The notes: generated from the letters alone by a model not told the origin. A DNA stretch of 64,000 nucleotides from Synchiropus splendidus (GCF_027744825.2 NC_071347.1:23855001-23919000), one strand, 5' to 3'. Numbered from the stretch's first letter, positions 12,701-27,080 are shown. Numbers and translations are program-made.

Positions 12701-14923
12701 AGGAGCCGCAGCAGCATCCGCCTCGAAGGTAAGCCCCGCGTCCAGTCCGCTTCCCTGCTGGACTGAAGAGTCCGAGGCTGGTCGCCTGCTGTGCACCTGA
12801 ACCAGGAAGACCTGACGCCCACCTCGCTGTGGTAACTGAGAGAAGCGTGGGCAGTTTCACTTGGCAGCGGCTCGTGACGTCGCGTTTTCAAGATTAAACC
12901 TTTGTTGGACTCGCGTTCCACATTCTTCTCATGCTTGGAATGGCTGAGCCGCACTAACCCGACCAGGTTGTCTGCCGGCGGCGCCGAGCGCCAGCCGACC
13001 TCCCCCCCGGGCGCAGACCCCCGCCGGACGCTTCTGCACGTGCCCCTCCTGTCTTCAGCACCGGCGGATGATCGGTGCCAACACTGGGGAGAGGGAAGTG
13101 CCGGCGGCCGAAACTGCTTATCTGCATCTGCCACCCACACGCTGGCTGCCTGCCCTGCTCTTTCACTCTTCCTCTCTGGCCTCACGGCAACACTTCCCCG
13201 GGAACTTCGCTCACTCATGAAGCATCTCCGCCCCGCGCACGGCCACTTCCTTCACCGAGCTGCTCAGGAGTCCCGCTCCGAGTGACTCAGCTTCACCCAC
13301 ACACCTGAAACTAGTTTCCACCTCAGCTGTACAAACACACAGCAGCCACTTTCCCCAGAAGAAGCTGCTGCTGGAGCCCTGCAGACCCTTGCATGGCGGC
13401 AGCAGGTGTCTGTGACCCGGGGACGACCTCTCCAGACGCTTCCTCTGCTGCTCTTCCTCCACAGGCGCGCCATGAGCGGCAGTGTGAGCGGCAGCAGCTA
13501 CTCGGGATCCAGCTCCAGGTCCAGGTCCTCCTCCAACTCCGTCTCCCCCTCACGCTCGGGTTCCAGGAAGTCCAGGTGTGTGAGCTCAGATGTGTGTCAG
13601 TGTTTGCTGTGTGACTGAAGCCAACTGCTTGTCTTCCATGTGCGGCCCGGCGGACCCTCAGGAAGTCCAGGTACGGCTCCTCCCTTGCTCTCGCGCTGCC
13701 GCGTGGCCCTCACCCTGGACTCTCCCGCAGGTCTCTGAGCGTCAGCAGCGTCTCCTCCGTGTCCTCGGCCTCGTCCAGCGGCAGCTCGGTGCGCAGCGCC
13801 GACTCGGACGACATGTACGCCGACCTGGCCAGTCCCGTGTCCTCGGCCAGCTCCCGCTCCCCGAGCCCCAGCCGGCCCCACAGAGACCGGGCCGGAGCCC
13901 CGCGGGAGAGAGCGGCCCCGGGCCCAGGCCCAGGCCGGGAGAGGGCCAGAGGTGAGTGTCGGCAGGTCCAGCTGCAGCACCTGGCACCTGCCGCTGACCT
14001 GTGTCCTCCAGCAGAGCGGCCGCCCCGGAAAGAGGACGCCTTCAGGGAGGAGCGGCGGAAGACGGAGCCGTCGGGTCCTTCGGCCCGCGGAGGACACCTG
14101 CGGCCGGGAGCCAGCGGCAGGGGGGGCCACCCCCCGCACCCGCCCGCAGGCAGCATGCCGCCCCCCGGTGCGCACGCCGCCGCCGCCGCCTCACATAAAG
14201 ACATCAAGCTCACCCTTCTGAACAAGGTGAGTTCCTGCGTCAGAGTCGACCTGGTCACCTCTGACCCCGCCTCTCTGCCTGCAGCAGGCGGACAAGAGGA
14301 AGAGGTACCTTCCCTCGGACAAGGAGCGGCCTGGCTCTCCACCCAGCAAGAGGATGGTCATGTCCCCGGACCGAGGTGAGGCTCCACGTCAGGCCGCTGG
14401 TTACACAACAGTGGCCAGCCGCGTGAGCCGGAGCGTTCTCTGACGCCTGAGCGGCTGTTTGTCCAAAGCTGTAAAAGTCCTCATCAATTTCCTGTCTGCG
14501 TCCACCGCGAGCTCCACGCACCAACCTGTCTGTCCTCCCTCAGGTCGAGACAAGAGGCCGCCGGGTCGACCCCCGATGGAGCGAGCCCGAGGCCAGGGGC
14601 CGCGGCCGGCGGCCCCGCAGGCAGACAGGTACGCGCCTCGTGCTCGCCACCGCTCGCCTGACCTCAGCTCTCTTCCCTGCTCTGTTGGCAGGAAGCGACC
14701 CGTCTCGCCGCCGGCCAAGTCGTCCGCCAAAGGTCCGGCCGCCGCCGCGCCGCTCAAACCGTCGGCCGCAGGTCCGGCCGCCGCCGCTGCCGCCGCCGCC
14801 GCTGCCGTCGCCGGGAGCAACAAACCCAGCAACACTTTGTCTCGCCGCGAGGAGCTGCTGAAGCAGCTGAAGGCCGTGGAGGACGCCATCGCCCGCAAGA
14901 GAGCCAAGATTCCCGCTAAATGA
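4339..14923 (+). CDS. zc3h18: Zinc finger CCCH domain-containing protein 18
   Basis: Nuclear CCCH zinc-finger protein that, in mammals, links the cap-binding complex to the RNA exosome. Coding exons: 4339-5226, 5600-5684, 6009-6157, 6235-6333, 7304-7446, 7677-7706, 7790-7904, 9328-9587, 10990-11172, 11694-11819, 11992-12093, 12414-12728, 13465-13575, 13662-13670, 13731-13951, 14012-14226, 14285-14375, 14544-14628, 14692-14923; all phases agree, giving about 1152 aa, longer than the human protein (about 950). Domains in order: a 290-residue Glu/Asp-rich N terminus; one CCCH finger of form C-x7-C-x5-C-x3-H spanning exons 2-3 (CTWGMNCRFIH); a proline stretch; conserved ATIRKEQEPDFEEKRF; an Arg/Glu repeat region; Ser/Arg-rich segments; and a C-terminal helix RREELLKQLKAVEDAIARKR. 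The start follows an acceptor at 4327. The exon at 13662-13670 is only 9 nt. Introns carry a MITE-like repeat (8087-9110) and a CA tract. Confidence 0.95.
8087..9110 (+). mobile_element. Non-autonomous TIR element, copy 1 (about 1.02 kb)
   Basis: Lies in the zc3h18 intron 7905-9327. It begins TTCACACTGCGGGTTCTGTC and ends with the near-perfect inverse (GACAGAACCCTCAGTGTGAA), so it has terminal inverted repeats of at least 20 bp. It has no coding capacity. Related copies are at 24414-25215 (inverted) and 38478-39038. This one is the longest. The superfamily is not determined; no clear TSD was found. Confidence 0.8.
9645..9729. repeat. (CA)n microsatellite
   Basis: About 42 uninterrupted CA dinucleotides in the zc3h18 intron that follows the Arg/Glu-rich exon. 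Confidence 0.98.
12177..12214. repeat. Perfect 18-bp palindrome, 2-nt spacer
   Basis: GAAGATCTTGAAGAGACA at 12177-12194 is followed, after AG, by its exact reverse complement at 12197-12214. It lies in the zc3h18 intron 12094-12413. Confidence 0.9.
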
Positions 14924-15216
14924 GCGGGCGGCGCGCATGCAGAGAGACTGCTGGTGTTGAATCAAAGTGAAGCAGCGCTGTGACGGCCGGAGGCCCCCCT
15001 CACGTTTCTCTCGTTTCTGTTCGGACCGCTGATCCAGTGGACCGGTTCTTGGTGGACCTGGTTCCGGCACCGCCGCCGCAGCCGCGTGCGAACGTTCCGC
15101 TTCTCCGATCTTAGTTTTTACTTTCTTTCTCGCTCTCCTCAAGTTGGTGTCACGATTGTAGCCGGAACAGCACCGCCCCCGGGCCGTGTCTCATGCTTTT
15201 GTGACGGAAGACTCTA

Positions 15217-15222
15217 AATAAA
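15217..15222 (+). terminator. zc3h18: Poly(A) signal of zc3h18
   Basis: AATAAA about 294 bp after the zc3h18 stop codon, the first canonical signal downstream. The il17c TATA-like box is only about 250 bp further on. Confidence 0.75.
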
Positions 15223-15470
15223 CTATTTTGATAAAGAGACGGCTGTGTGAGGGTCCGCTCCGGGCTGGCGCGGGAGTCCAGTGGAAAAGTCTCGCTCCCC
15301 GCGTCAGCGCGCTCATAAACTCCCGCCACATTTAATGACATTTTCCAGCTGCGGAGGGTCTGCGCTCTCGTGGTGACGTCACGCGGCAGGTGAGGGAGGG
15401 CGGGGCTCTGACTCTGCTGCGGGAAAGAGGAAGTCTCTTGATGACGTTGCCATTTCCTCATGCCGCGAAG

Positions 15471-15479
15471 GATAAATAG
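15471..15479 (+). promoter_or_regulatory. il17c: TATA-like box upstream of il17c
   Basis: GATAAATAG lies 56 bp before the il17c ATG at 15527. Position fits a core promoter with a very short 5' UTR. A CRE-like GATGACGTT lies about 30 bp upstream. Inferred, not proven. Confidence 0.45.
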
Positions 15480-15526
15480 TGGCGCGGCGGTGATGGAGAG
15501 CATCGGCAGCGGAGCGCACGCACGTG

Positions 15527-17665
15527 ATGGACGTCAAGGTGAGCGCCGCCGCCACGGCCCTCGCGCTCGTCACGACTTGGTTGAGCTTGGCCTGCTCATG
15601 CTCGGGTGTCTGTGGCCGATGCGCGAGCCTTGCGCGGTGCTGCGTTCACGGACGGCACCTCGGAAGGTGTCGCGATCTGAGCACGCGGTTTTCAGTTTGA
15701 CAATCGACGGACTCGCTCAGTCGCGAAAAGACAAAGGGTCCGTTGTCGCTCGCTGGCGAGTGTCGGGTGGAACAGCGGCGTCCGCGGCGCTGGCTCTGCG
15801 CTCCGGACACTTGCTCTTCATCACCATCCTCTCCTCCTCCTCCCCACAGGTTCTCCTCCTCCTCCTGGCCGCCGCGTGGCGCTGTGACGCGCGCTGCCTC
15901 CACAACCAGACGAGGCTGAAGAGGCTGGCGGAGCGGTGGCAGCGGCGCTTCTCGGAGCCGCTGGCGGACAGCGCTCCCACCTCCTGCCCGGCGCACCTCC
16001 TCCGCTCCGGCGGCATCCACGAGCGCTCCCTGTCGCCCTGGAGATATGTGTGAGTCCCGCGCTGCGCCCGCGGCCAAGGTTCGCTCGGGTAATACGGTGG
16101 ACGTGATTGGCGTGGAGCGCGCGAGGCTCGTCGAGTGCCCGTCACCAGTCACGTGGGTTTCACGGTCCGGCTCCCGCTCGCTTTAGGAGTTCGATCCCAG
16201 TCTTTCGAATGGAACACGGGGCTTCGCTGTCGCTCCTCATCCCTGACGTGGACTTGGATGACAACCGCTGAGGTCGTTTCGAGTCGTGGGTGGGTGCGGC
16301 GTTGTTCACCGGGTGAGAGAGAGTCAGGTGAGAGAGAGAGAGGGAGGGAGAGAGAGTCGGGTGAGAGAGAGTCAGGTGAGAGAGAGTCGGGTGAGAGAGA
16401 GAGAGTGAGAGGGAGAGAGAGTCGGGTGAGAGAGAGAGTCAGATGAGAGAGGGAGAGAGAGAGAGAGGGAGGGAGAGAGAGTCGGGTGAGAGAGAGTCAG
16501 GTGAGAGAGAGTCGGGTGAGAGAGAGAGAGTGAGAGGGAGAGAGAGTCGGGTGAGAGAGAGAGTCAGATGAGAGAGGGAGAGAGAGAGAGAGGGAGGGAG
16601 AGAGAGAGAGAGTCGGGTGAGAGAGAGTCAGGTGAGAGAGAGAGTCAGATGAGAGAGAGTCGGGTGAGAGAGAGTCAGGTGAGAGAGAGAGGGAGAGAGG
16701 GAGAGAGAGAGAGAGAGAGAGTCAGGTGAGAGAGAGAGTCAGATGAGAGAGAGTCGGGTGAGAGAGAGAGTCAGGTGAGAGAGTGAGAGGGAGAGAGAGT
16801 CAGGTGAGAGAGAGAGTCAGATGAGAGAGTGAGAGGGAGAGAGAGTCAGGTGAGAGAGAGAGTCAGATGAGAGAGAGTCGGGTGAGAGAGAGAGTCGGGT
16901 GAGAGAGAGAGTCAGATGAGAGAGTGAGAGGGAGAGAGAGTCAGGTGAGAGAGAGAGTCAGATGAGAGAGTGAGAGGGAGAGAGAGTCAGGTGAGAGAGA
17001 GAGTCAGATGAGAGAGAGTCGGGTGAGAGAGAGAGTCAGATGAGAGAGTGAGAGGGAGAGAGAGTCAGGTGAGAGAGAGTTGGGTGAGAGGGAGAGAGAG
17101 TCAGGTGAGAGAGAGAGTCAGATGAGAGAGAGTCAGATGAGAGTCAGGTGAGAGAGTCAGGTGAGAGAGAGAGAGTCAGATGTGAGAGAGTCAGGTGAGA
17201 GAGAGAGTCGGGTGAGACCCGACGCTCTCACCTGACTCTCTCTCACCCAAAGGATGACGCCTCAGTCCTCTGGTGACGTCTGAATCAGGAGCGAGTTTTA
17301 TTCTGAAAACTCTGCGGAGCTTGCGGTGACACCTGCAGCCACGAGGGGGCGCCGGCAGCTCACATGTCCTCAGGTGGGTTTCACTGGGCCTCCCTGACCT
17401 CTGACCCCACCTCCACAGGAAGAAGACCCTGAAGGACCACCTGCCCGAGACCTACTCGGAGGCCGAGTGTCTCTGCGCCGGCTGCATCCTGTTCGACAGC
17501 GAGACCGGAACCATCAACGAGACGGAGCAGTACAACTCGGCGCCGGTGGTCCAGGCCCGCACCTTCCTGAAGAAGGTCCCGTGTCAGGGCCAGAGCGGCT
17601 ACCGGCTGGAGCGGGTGCAGGTGCAGGTGCAGGTGGGCTGCACCTGCGTGGCGCCCCTCCACTGA
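15527..17665 (+). CDS. il17c: Interleukin-17C
   Basis: Secreted cytokine of the IL-17 family; in mammals IL-17C acts on epithelial cells through an IL-17RA/RE receptor. Exons: 15527-15538 (only four codons), 15850-16049, 17419-17665; phases agree, giving 152 aa. The N terminus is a signal peptide (MDVKVLLLLLAAAW). The second exon has SCPAHLLRSGG and the family signature SLSPWRY; the third has the cystine-knot region CLCAGC, PCQGQSGY and a C-terminal GCTC. Assignment to the C branch rests on immediate adjacency to zc3h18, which is also the human arrangement, plus the sequence; another IL-17 paralogue is possible. The second intron (16050-17418) is mostly a GA-rich repeat array. Confidence 0.88.
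16310..17255 (+). repeat. GA-rich minisatellite ending in an inverted unit
   Basis: About 0.9 kb of irregular repeats built from GAGAGAGTCAGGTGAGAGA and variants (GTCGGGTGAG, GTCAGATGAG), with higher-order units of about 100-150 bp. It fills most of il17c intron 2. At the 3' edge, GTCGGGTGAGACCCGAC is palindromic and is followed by an inverted unit (17224-17248). Confidence 0.93.
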
Positions 17666-17854
17666 AGACCAGCGGCCGCGTGGTCGCTCCGCCCGCCGCC
17701 TTCGTTGTAGAACGCGTCGGGCGCCAGTGCGACGCAGCGGGCGGCGCCCGGCTGCAGCACGAACCCGTGAGACTTCACAAGTCTGAGACAGCTCCGGCCC
17801 GTTTTAGAGGCCGACCGTGTCTGCAGTGGACAGCTCTGCTTTGGTCCCGCAGCA

Positions 17855-17860
17855 AATAAA
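17855..17860 (+). terminator. il17c: Poly(A) signal of il17c
   Basis: AATAAA 190 bp after the il17c stop. It faces the utp4 poly(A) signal 128 bp away, so the two genes are tightly convergent. Confidence 0.85.
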
Positions 17861-17987
17861 GTTGTGTGTTGCCTCCTCAACCCCTTGTTCTGGCCTCCTG
17901 AGTTCCGCTGCCCTCGGGGTCAGGGGTCACGGGTCATGACCCAGATCACTCACACACACACCCGGCTGCTCACGTGACAACACACAC

Positions 17988-17993
17988 TTTATT
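17988..17993 (-). terminator. utp4: Poly(A) signal of utp4
   Basis: TTTATT on the plus strand (AATAAA on the minus strand), about 26 bp past the utp4 stop, giving a very short 3' UTR. Confidence 0.85.
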
Positions 17994-18018
17994 CGATGAA
18001 AACATGTGGAGGAGCTTC

Positions 18019-21830
<3,812 letters not shown>

Positions 21831-22026
21831 CGCTTGTTCCGAGCCGACACCAGACGCTCACGCCGCCTTCTGGAGCATCAACAGCACGTGGGGACCTCTG
21901 ACCCGGAAGTGAACGGGAACTACCGGCTACGTCACGGAAGCGCGTCATCGCGTGGCTCCTGGCGGGAAAAGCGAGGCGCCGAAACCAACGTCGGCTGTGT
22001 CCGTGTGTCCTGCGTGTGGCCGGCTC
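21831..22026. promoter_or_regulatory. Bidirectional promoter utp4/chtf8
   Basis: The start codons of utp4 (minus, 21830) and chtf8 (plus, 22027) are 196 bp apart, so one GC-rich segment must serve both. It contains an ETS-like CCGGAAGTG near 21903, CRE-like CTACGTCACG and CGTCATCG near 21930-21950, and an E2F-like GGCGGGAAA at 21961-21969. No TATA box. The same head-to-head order is found in human 16q22. Confidence 0.85.
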
Positions 22027-22065
22027 ATGGTCCAGATCGTGGTCCGGTAAGGGAGTGTCCGGTGC

Positions 22066-22097
<32 letters not shown>

Positions 22098-22534
22098 CTG
22101 ACGTGACCGTCCCCGCAGCGCCAGCGCGGACGGCGCCAGAGCCCCGGAGTGGCTGCTGCTGGAGCTGCAGGGCGAGATGGTGTCGCGGCGCGACTCCGGC
22201 CTGGCGGGAAACCTGCTGGGCGACCTGCTCTACACCCGCGAGGTAAGTCCGGAGTCCCGGCGCCAGCCGCCTCCCCGCTGACGCCGCGCCTCGCTCCCGC
22301 CACCAGGGGGCGCCCGTGCTCATCGTGGGACACCACATCCTGTACGGCAAGCAGGTGAAGCTGGACAAGCCGTTCGCCGTCCTCACCAAACACGGCGGGG
22401 GCTCGCGGGAGCTCGCCACGGAGACGGAGCCGCCGCAGAGCACGTGCTACACGGTGGCGGCGCTCGTCAAGCGGAAGCTCATCTTCAAGACCCGCCCCAA
22501 ACCCATCATCACCCACGTGCCCAAGCGGGTGTGA
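22027..22534 (+). CDS. chtf8: Chromosome transmission fidelity factor 8
   Basis: Small subunit of the alternative clamp loader CHTF18-DSCC1-CHTF8-RFC, which handles PCNA and supports sister-chromatid cohesion. Three exons: 22027-22046, 22119-22242, 22307-22534; phases agree; 123 aa, close to the 121 aa human protein. Starts MVQIVV and then has [41 protein letters not shown] and the C-terminal [13 protein letters not shown], all hallmark CTF8 segments. Intron 1 is 72 bp and consists largely of a TG tract. Poly(A) signal AATAAA at 22646-22651. Confidence 0.97.
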
Positions 22535-22645
22535 GGAGCCATTCATCAGCGCGCGCGTCATCGCTTCCTGTTTGGACCCAAAACACGGGGACGTGAGGCG
22601 CGCGGCGGAACTGGACCTGCTCTGTTTGTTTGCTGTGAAGTTTGA

Positions 22646-22651
22646 AATAAA
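22646..22651 (+). terminator. chtf8: Poly(A) signal of chtf8
   Basis: AATAAA 112 bp after the chtf8 stop codon. Confidence 0.85.
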
Positions 22652-22899
22652 GAGGCCCGACCCGACCTGGACCTCGGTGGCTCGGCGCACGCACGCTCAC
22701 ACGCACGCACGCACACACACACACACACCTGAGCGACACCACAGGACTGCAGCGCCTCAGACGGACGGACCGGATGAAAGGGCGTCTGTGTGGAGGAGAG
22801 TCGGAACATTCGCCTTCTGTTCAGGAGTCTGAATCAAAGAAACTCTGGTTCCAGGCGTCTCAGCAGCTGTGTGCACATGAGTTCATGTTCCTGTGCGGA

Positions 22900-23055
22900 C
22901 CAAGCTTTGACCAGACACTGATCTCATGAGGACCGTTGGTCCATGTTGAGTTTTGTGGGTTCGTGCTCCAGAATAAGAGGCTGGGGAAAGGGCCACGTCC
23001 AGGAGTGGTCCTCACAAAGACAGCAAAACAAACACGTGTGTGTGTGTGTGAGAGA
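22900..23055. repeat. GTGGGGACC-type dispersed repeat with TG tract
   Basis: A short element bounded by GTCCTCAC / GTGAGGACC-like ends and a TG tract, with inner GGCTGGGGAAAGGGCC. The same core recurs at 25285-25480, 26388-26590, 49285-49545 and 53860-53970, with partial copies near 18170 and 19300. Confidence 0.65.
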
Positions 23056-23155
23056 GACCGGCTGAAGCTGTCCCGCCTCGCCAACTGCTGAGGTCAAAGG
23101 TCAGCGGCGGGAGACGACAGACGAGCGGCAGAAACTGTTTGGACTAAAACTCACG

Positions 23156-23161
23156 TTTATT
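23156..23161 (-). terminator. has3: Poly(A) signal of has3
   Basis: TTTATT on the plus strand, 50 bp past the has3 stop: a very short 3' UTR for a hyaluronan synthase gene. Confidence 0.75.
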
Positions 23162-23210
23162 GCTCGGTTGGTGGAGCCGCGCGTCTGCTGGTGACCCTGT
23201 GGGGGCGGGG

Positions 23211-25443
23211 CTAGGCCTGGCCGTACGGCAGCGGGAAGCGCTCCTCCCGCTTGCCGCAGCGCTTGGCCACGATGGCCAGGTAGAGCAGCAGCAGCACCAG
23301 CCAGTAGGAGGCGTAGAGGAGCGTCCCGGCCAGCAGCAGCGCCCGCTCGGTGGCGCCGAAGGGCTCCTGCGCCTCGCAGTAGACGGTGTAGGCCACGCCC
23401 CCCAGCAGCACCAGCGCCCACACCGTGACGGGCACGGCGCCCACCAGGTTGACCACGATCCTGCGGCGGCCCGAGGTGCCCCAGCCCGCCTTGTTGATGG
23501 TGAGCAGGGCGAAGATCTTGGCGGGCAGCAGGCTGGACATGTAGAGCAGCGAGTAGAGCGACATGAAGCTCATGAGCAGGCTGCCGCGCAGGAAGCAGGC
23601 GTAGCTGGCCTTCACCACGCCCACCAGCTGCACCGTCAGCAGGAAGAGCAGGATGCTCCACAGCCGGCCGCGGTAGAAGAGCTGCAGCACGGTGGCCACC
23701 AGGAAGAAGGGGAAGAAGCCGGTGACCAGCGACTCGTAGGTCATCCACAGGCTGTGCTTGTGGAACCACAGCGCGCTGTAGAGCCACTCGCGGAAGTAGG
23801 ACTTGCTCCAGCGCGTCTGCTGGTTGAGCCAGCGCAGGTAGCGCGTGGGCGTCTCCGTCTGGCAGCGCGAGCGCGCCGTGAACTTGGTCTTGTAGCCGCG
23901 GCTCAGCACGCGGTTGGTGAGGTGGCGGTCGTCGCCGAAGCTGCACTTGGAGCCCAGGAAGGTCTGCTGGTACCAGGGCTCCAGGAAGCTCTGCAGCAGG
24001 GCGTTGCGGTACATGCCCAGGGGCCCGCTGATGCACTGCACGCAGCCAAAGTAGGACTGGCAGGCGCGCTCCACGTTGAAGGCCATCCAGTAGCGCACGC
24101 TGCTGAGGAAGGAGATCCACGAGTCGTACTTGTTGAGGATCTGTGGAGGAGCGGCGGCGGGTCAGGGCGGCGCGGCGAGGCGCGGCGCGGCGCCGGTGCA
24201 CCCACCTGGACGTCTCCTCCGACTCCACCCACCGTGGGGTCGTCCTCCAGGATCTTCAGCATCTCCATGCTGCACGCAGGATCCAGAACCGTGTCCGAGT
24301 CACAGACCTGGGAGCACAGGTGGGACGGGTGAGAGAGCGCGCCTGTCCGGGCCTTGGCCCCGGGGCCAATCGCCACCACGCCGCCCACATCCTGGGGCTC
24401 GGGCCGGGGCCTTTTCACACTGAGGGTTCTGTCTCGGCTGGATCTGAGGGGTCGGGTGAACTGATGACGGAGCTGGCGTTTCACAGCCAAAACTAAACAT
24501 GGAAGAGTCTCGTCATGTTTGTTTTACAAGGAAACAAGCTGTGTAATACGGAGCGTCTGGATCGGTCCACGCTGCTCTCACGACACCTTGACCACAGTGA
24601 GAGAGATGACTGAGGATGGAGAAGGTTTCAGTCAGTGAAGTCCAGATCCAGACGTCAGAAGTGATCCATGAATGGTCTGGTAATCTTCAGTAACGCGTTC
24701 CTCCTCACTGTGCTCCTCATGCAGTGACAGCTGCAGATCACAGCGGTGAGAACAGTGACTGTAGAGCGCAGCGTGATTCACTGAAGCAACTCTGTCTGTC
24801 AGCAACATCAGGTGTTGATCAGCCTAATAAAGGAGAAAACACCTGAGCTATCAAACCCCCGCACACACCTCCAGTCCTGGACCGCTGTGCTGCGCCGCGC
24901 TCCTGTTCCCCAGCTCCAGTCTCCTGCAGCTGAAGCTGCTCACCTCAGCGTTCTGGGAGCCTGAGAAGTTGTTTCTGAAGCATGTCGGTCACCCCGACAG
25001 CCATCAGACCCTTCACTGGCCGGCACCTATCATGTTGGTGTGGAGTTGCGCCGGACACCTAGTTTCCAGCATCTAGCGCCGAGTCATCTGAGGCCAGAAG
25101 CTAAGCCCTCTCCAGCTGGGATCAGGTCCGCGGCCAAAACCCGACTGGCTTGTGTTCACATCTCTGACTTCTGAGCCGAAAGAGCTTTATCTGGAGACAG
25201 AACCCGCAGTGTGAACGTGACCTCAGAGGTCAGAGGTCAAGGCTGCAGGAGGATTTGACGCTTCTTCTGGATGAACCAGCTCCGTGTGTGTGTGTGTGTC
25301 TGGTTTATGCTCACTTGTGGGGACCATTTGGCTGGACCCCACAAGGTTCAGCCTCAGTTTGAGGGTTCAAACCTAACGGGCTCTTGGTCCTGGTCCTGTT
25401 GAGAGGCCGGGGAAAGGGCGATGGCCAGGAGAGGTCCCCACGC

Positions 25444-25474
<31 letters not shown>

Positions 25475-26142
25475 CGGGTCCTCACCTGGATGTAGTCCAC
25501 AGTGTCGCCCAGAGCTTTGAAGGCCGTGTACATCACCTCCCTCTTGCCCCCCCACTGCTGCATGATGCAGGAGAACCTGCAGGTCCGGACCAGCCGGGCC
25601 ACTCGGGCCGCCTCCTCTGCGCCGGCGCCGCTGTGGTAGTTGCCCTTCCAGACCAGGCTGCCCGCCTGCTCGGCCCCGCCCATCACCTCCTGGAAGATGT
25701 CCATCATGTAGCGGTCCTCGGGCCGGTTCCCGTCCACCACCAGCACCACCTTCAGGCCCGGCAGCGAGATGCGCCGCACGCTGCGCAGGCACTTCCTCAG
25801 GTAGTCGGGGTCCTCCTGGTAGGCGGCGATGCAGAGGGCCACGGAGCGGCGCAGGTGCTGCGGCCGCGCCGGCCGCTTCATTCGCCGCTGCTCCAGGTAG
25901 GCGAAGAGGCTCTGCAGCAGCAGGTGCAGCGACAGGAAGGCGCCGTAGAGGCCGAAGGACAGGTGGTGCTGCTCGCTGCGGATGAACTGGTACCCTGCGG
26001 GAGACGGGAGCCTGAGACGCCGCACACGCTCGCACGCCGCGCTCTCACCTGTCACGTAGGCCAGCAGGATGGTGGAGAGCACCACGGCGGCGAAGAGCGT
26101 GGTGACCGCGATGTTGAGCGCCGTCCTGCAGCGGGAGGGCAT
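23211..26142 (-). CDS. has3: Hyaluronan synthase 3
   Basis: Plasma-membrane glycosyltransferase that polymerises UDP-GlcNAc and UDP-GlcA into hyaluronan and extrudes the chain. Four coding exons: 26142-26049, 25994-25486, 24307-24206, 24140-23211; phases agree; 544 aa (human HAS3 553). Order: two N-terminal membrane segments; the family-2 transferase domain with [23 protein letters not shown] and VCDSDTV; the acceptor/priming GDDRHLTNR; the QQTRW processivity motif; then about five C-terminal membrane segments ([40 protein letters not shown]). Orthology to HAS3 rather than HAS1/2 follows from the tango6-has3-chtf8-utp4 order. The ATG comes directly after an acceptor-like CCAG, and a non-coding 5' exon probably ends at 26702 with donor AAG/GTAAGA. 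The third intron (24308-25485) holds a TIR element. Confidence 0.96.
24414..25215 (-). mobile_element. Non-autonomous TIR element, copy 2 (inverted, internally deleted)
   Basis: Reverse-complement copy of the 8087-9110 element, within a has3 intron. Both terminal inverted repeats survive (TTCACACTGAGGGTTCTGTC at the left, its inverse ending CAGTGTGAA at the right). Compared with copy 1 it lacks part of the segment next to the left end; the remaining several hundred bases are almost identical. Confidence 0.85.
25285..25480. repeat. GTGGGGACC-type dispersed repeat, TG tract at both ends
   Basis: In the same has3 intron. Left end TG tract then CTTGTGGGGACC; right end GAGGTCCCCAC then a TG tract, so the ends are inverted relative to each other, like a small MITE with microsatellite flanks. 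Confidence 0.65.
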
Positions 26143-26387
26143 CTGGATCAGAACCAGAGACACGCCGTCATCCAGAGCCGGCTCTGTGACCTCGGGGTCA
26201 GAGGTCAGGACCTGACGGCGGGAGTGGGCGGAGCCTCGCTCCCGGGACGCCCCCAAGCCGGACCTCTAATGAAAGAGTGTCCCAGGACCGGGCGGCGCCG
26301 GACCAGGTGCCTCCAGAGGAGCAGGACCAAGCGCGTCTGCCGTCAGCTGACCCGGCCTCGGGTCCAGGAAACTCTGTGGACCCTCGC

Positions 26388-26590
26388 TGAGACACACACA
26401 CACACGTCTGTCTCGCTGTCCTTGTGGGGACCGTTCCCCAGCCTCTCACCTGAACCAGGACCAGACTGGACGCCAGTTATTTTGACCTTTCAAGCCTCCA
26501 ATTGAGGCTGAACCTGGTGGGGCGCAGCCACACGGAGGTGCTGAGTCCGGACTTGGACCGACCAAACACACTCACACACACACACACACT
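26388..26590. repeat. GTGGGGACC-type dispersed repeat
   Basis: CA tract, then TTGTGGGGACCG, an inner part related to 25285-25480 in inverse orientation, and a second CA tract near 26575-26589. Lies in the presumed has3 5' intron. Confidence 0.55.
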
Positions 26591-26701
26591 GGGCTCTTTG
26601 TGCTGGCGCCTCTGCTCAACTCCGAACAAGTTCCACCAGCGGAGAGTCCGGGCCGACTCTCTCCCCCCGCCGCCCCCCCAGCGCGCGCACGGCTCTTACC
26701 T

Positions 26702-27080
26702 TCCTGATGCGCTGGAGGGTGCCCTCAGGACTGGGTCCTGCTCCGCGTCCGTCCTCTGCTCTCAGGCTCAGCGCAGCTCTGGTTCCCTCCTCACTTCACA
26801 CTACATCTTTATTCCCGCTTCATTCAGCAGATCCAGAAATACAGCAGCTCAGAGCCCCGCCTCCTCGCCCCCCCCTCACCTGCTCCTCCTCCTCCAGCTC
26901 CCCCCACACACGCGCACACACACACACGCCTGCAGTTCTGCTGCCGCTCCGGGCCGAACCTGGTCCTGGACCCTGCAGAGTGACGCGGCTCCTCACACGC
27001 CCCCCTCCCTCCCTCTCTCTCTCTCTCTCTCACTGCAGTGCAGCCATCGCTCGCCCACAGAGGGATGTTTGATCGCCCCC
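26702..27080 (-). promoter_or_regulatory. has3: Probable has3 non-coding first exon and promoter
   Basis: The minus strand has a strong donor AAG/GTAAGAG at 26702/26701 in a GC-rich context upstream of the coding start. A (CT)n tract at about 27014-27032 lies in the promoter side. No coding potential. Start site unknown. Confidence 0.45.

Noticed and set aside
23101..24332. Long open frames of 375-390 codons on both strands over has3
   Set aside because: Shadow frames of the has3 last exon; the true frame gives conserved HAS motifs.
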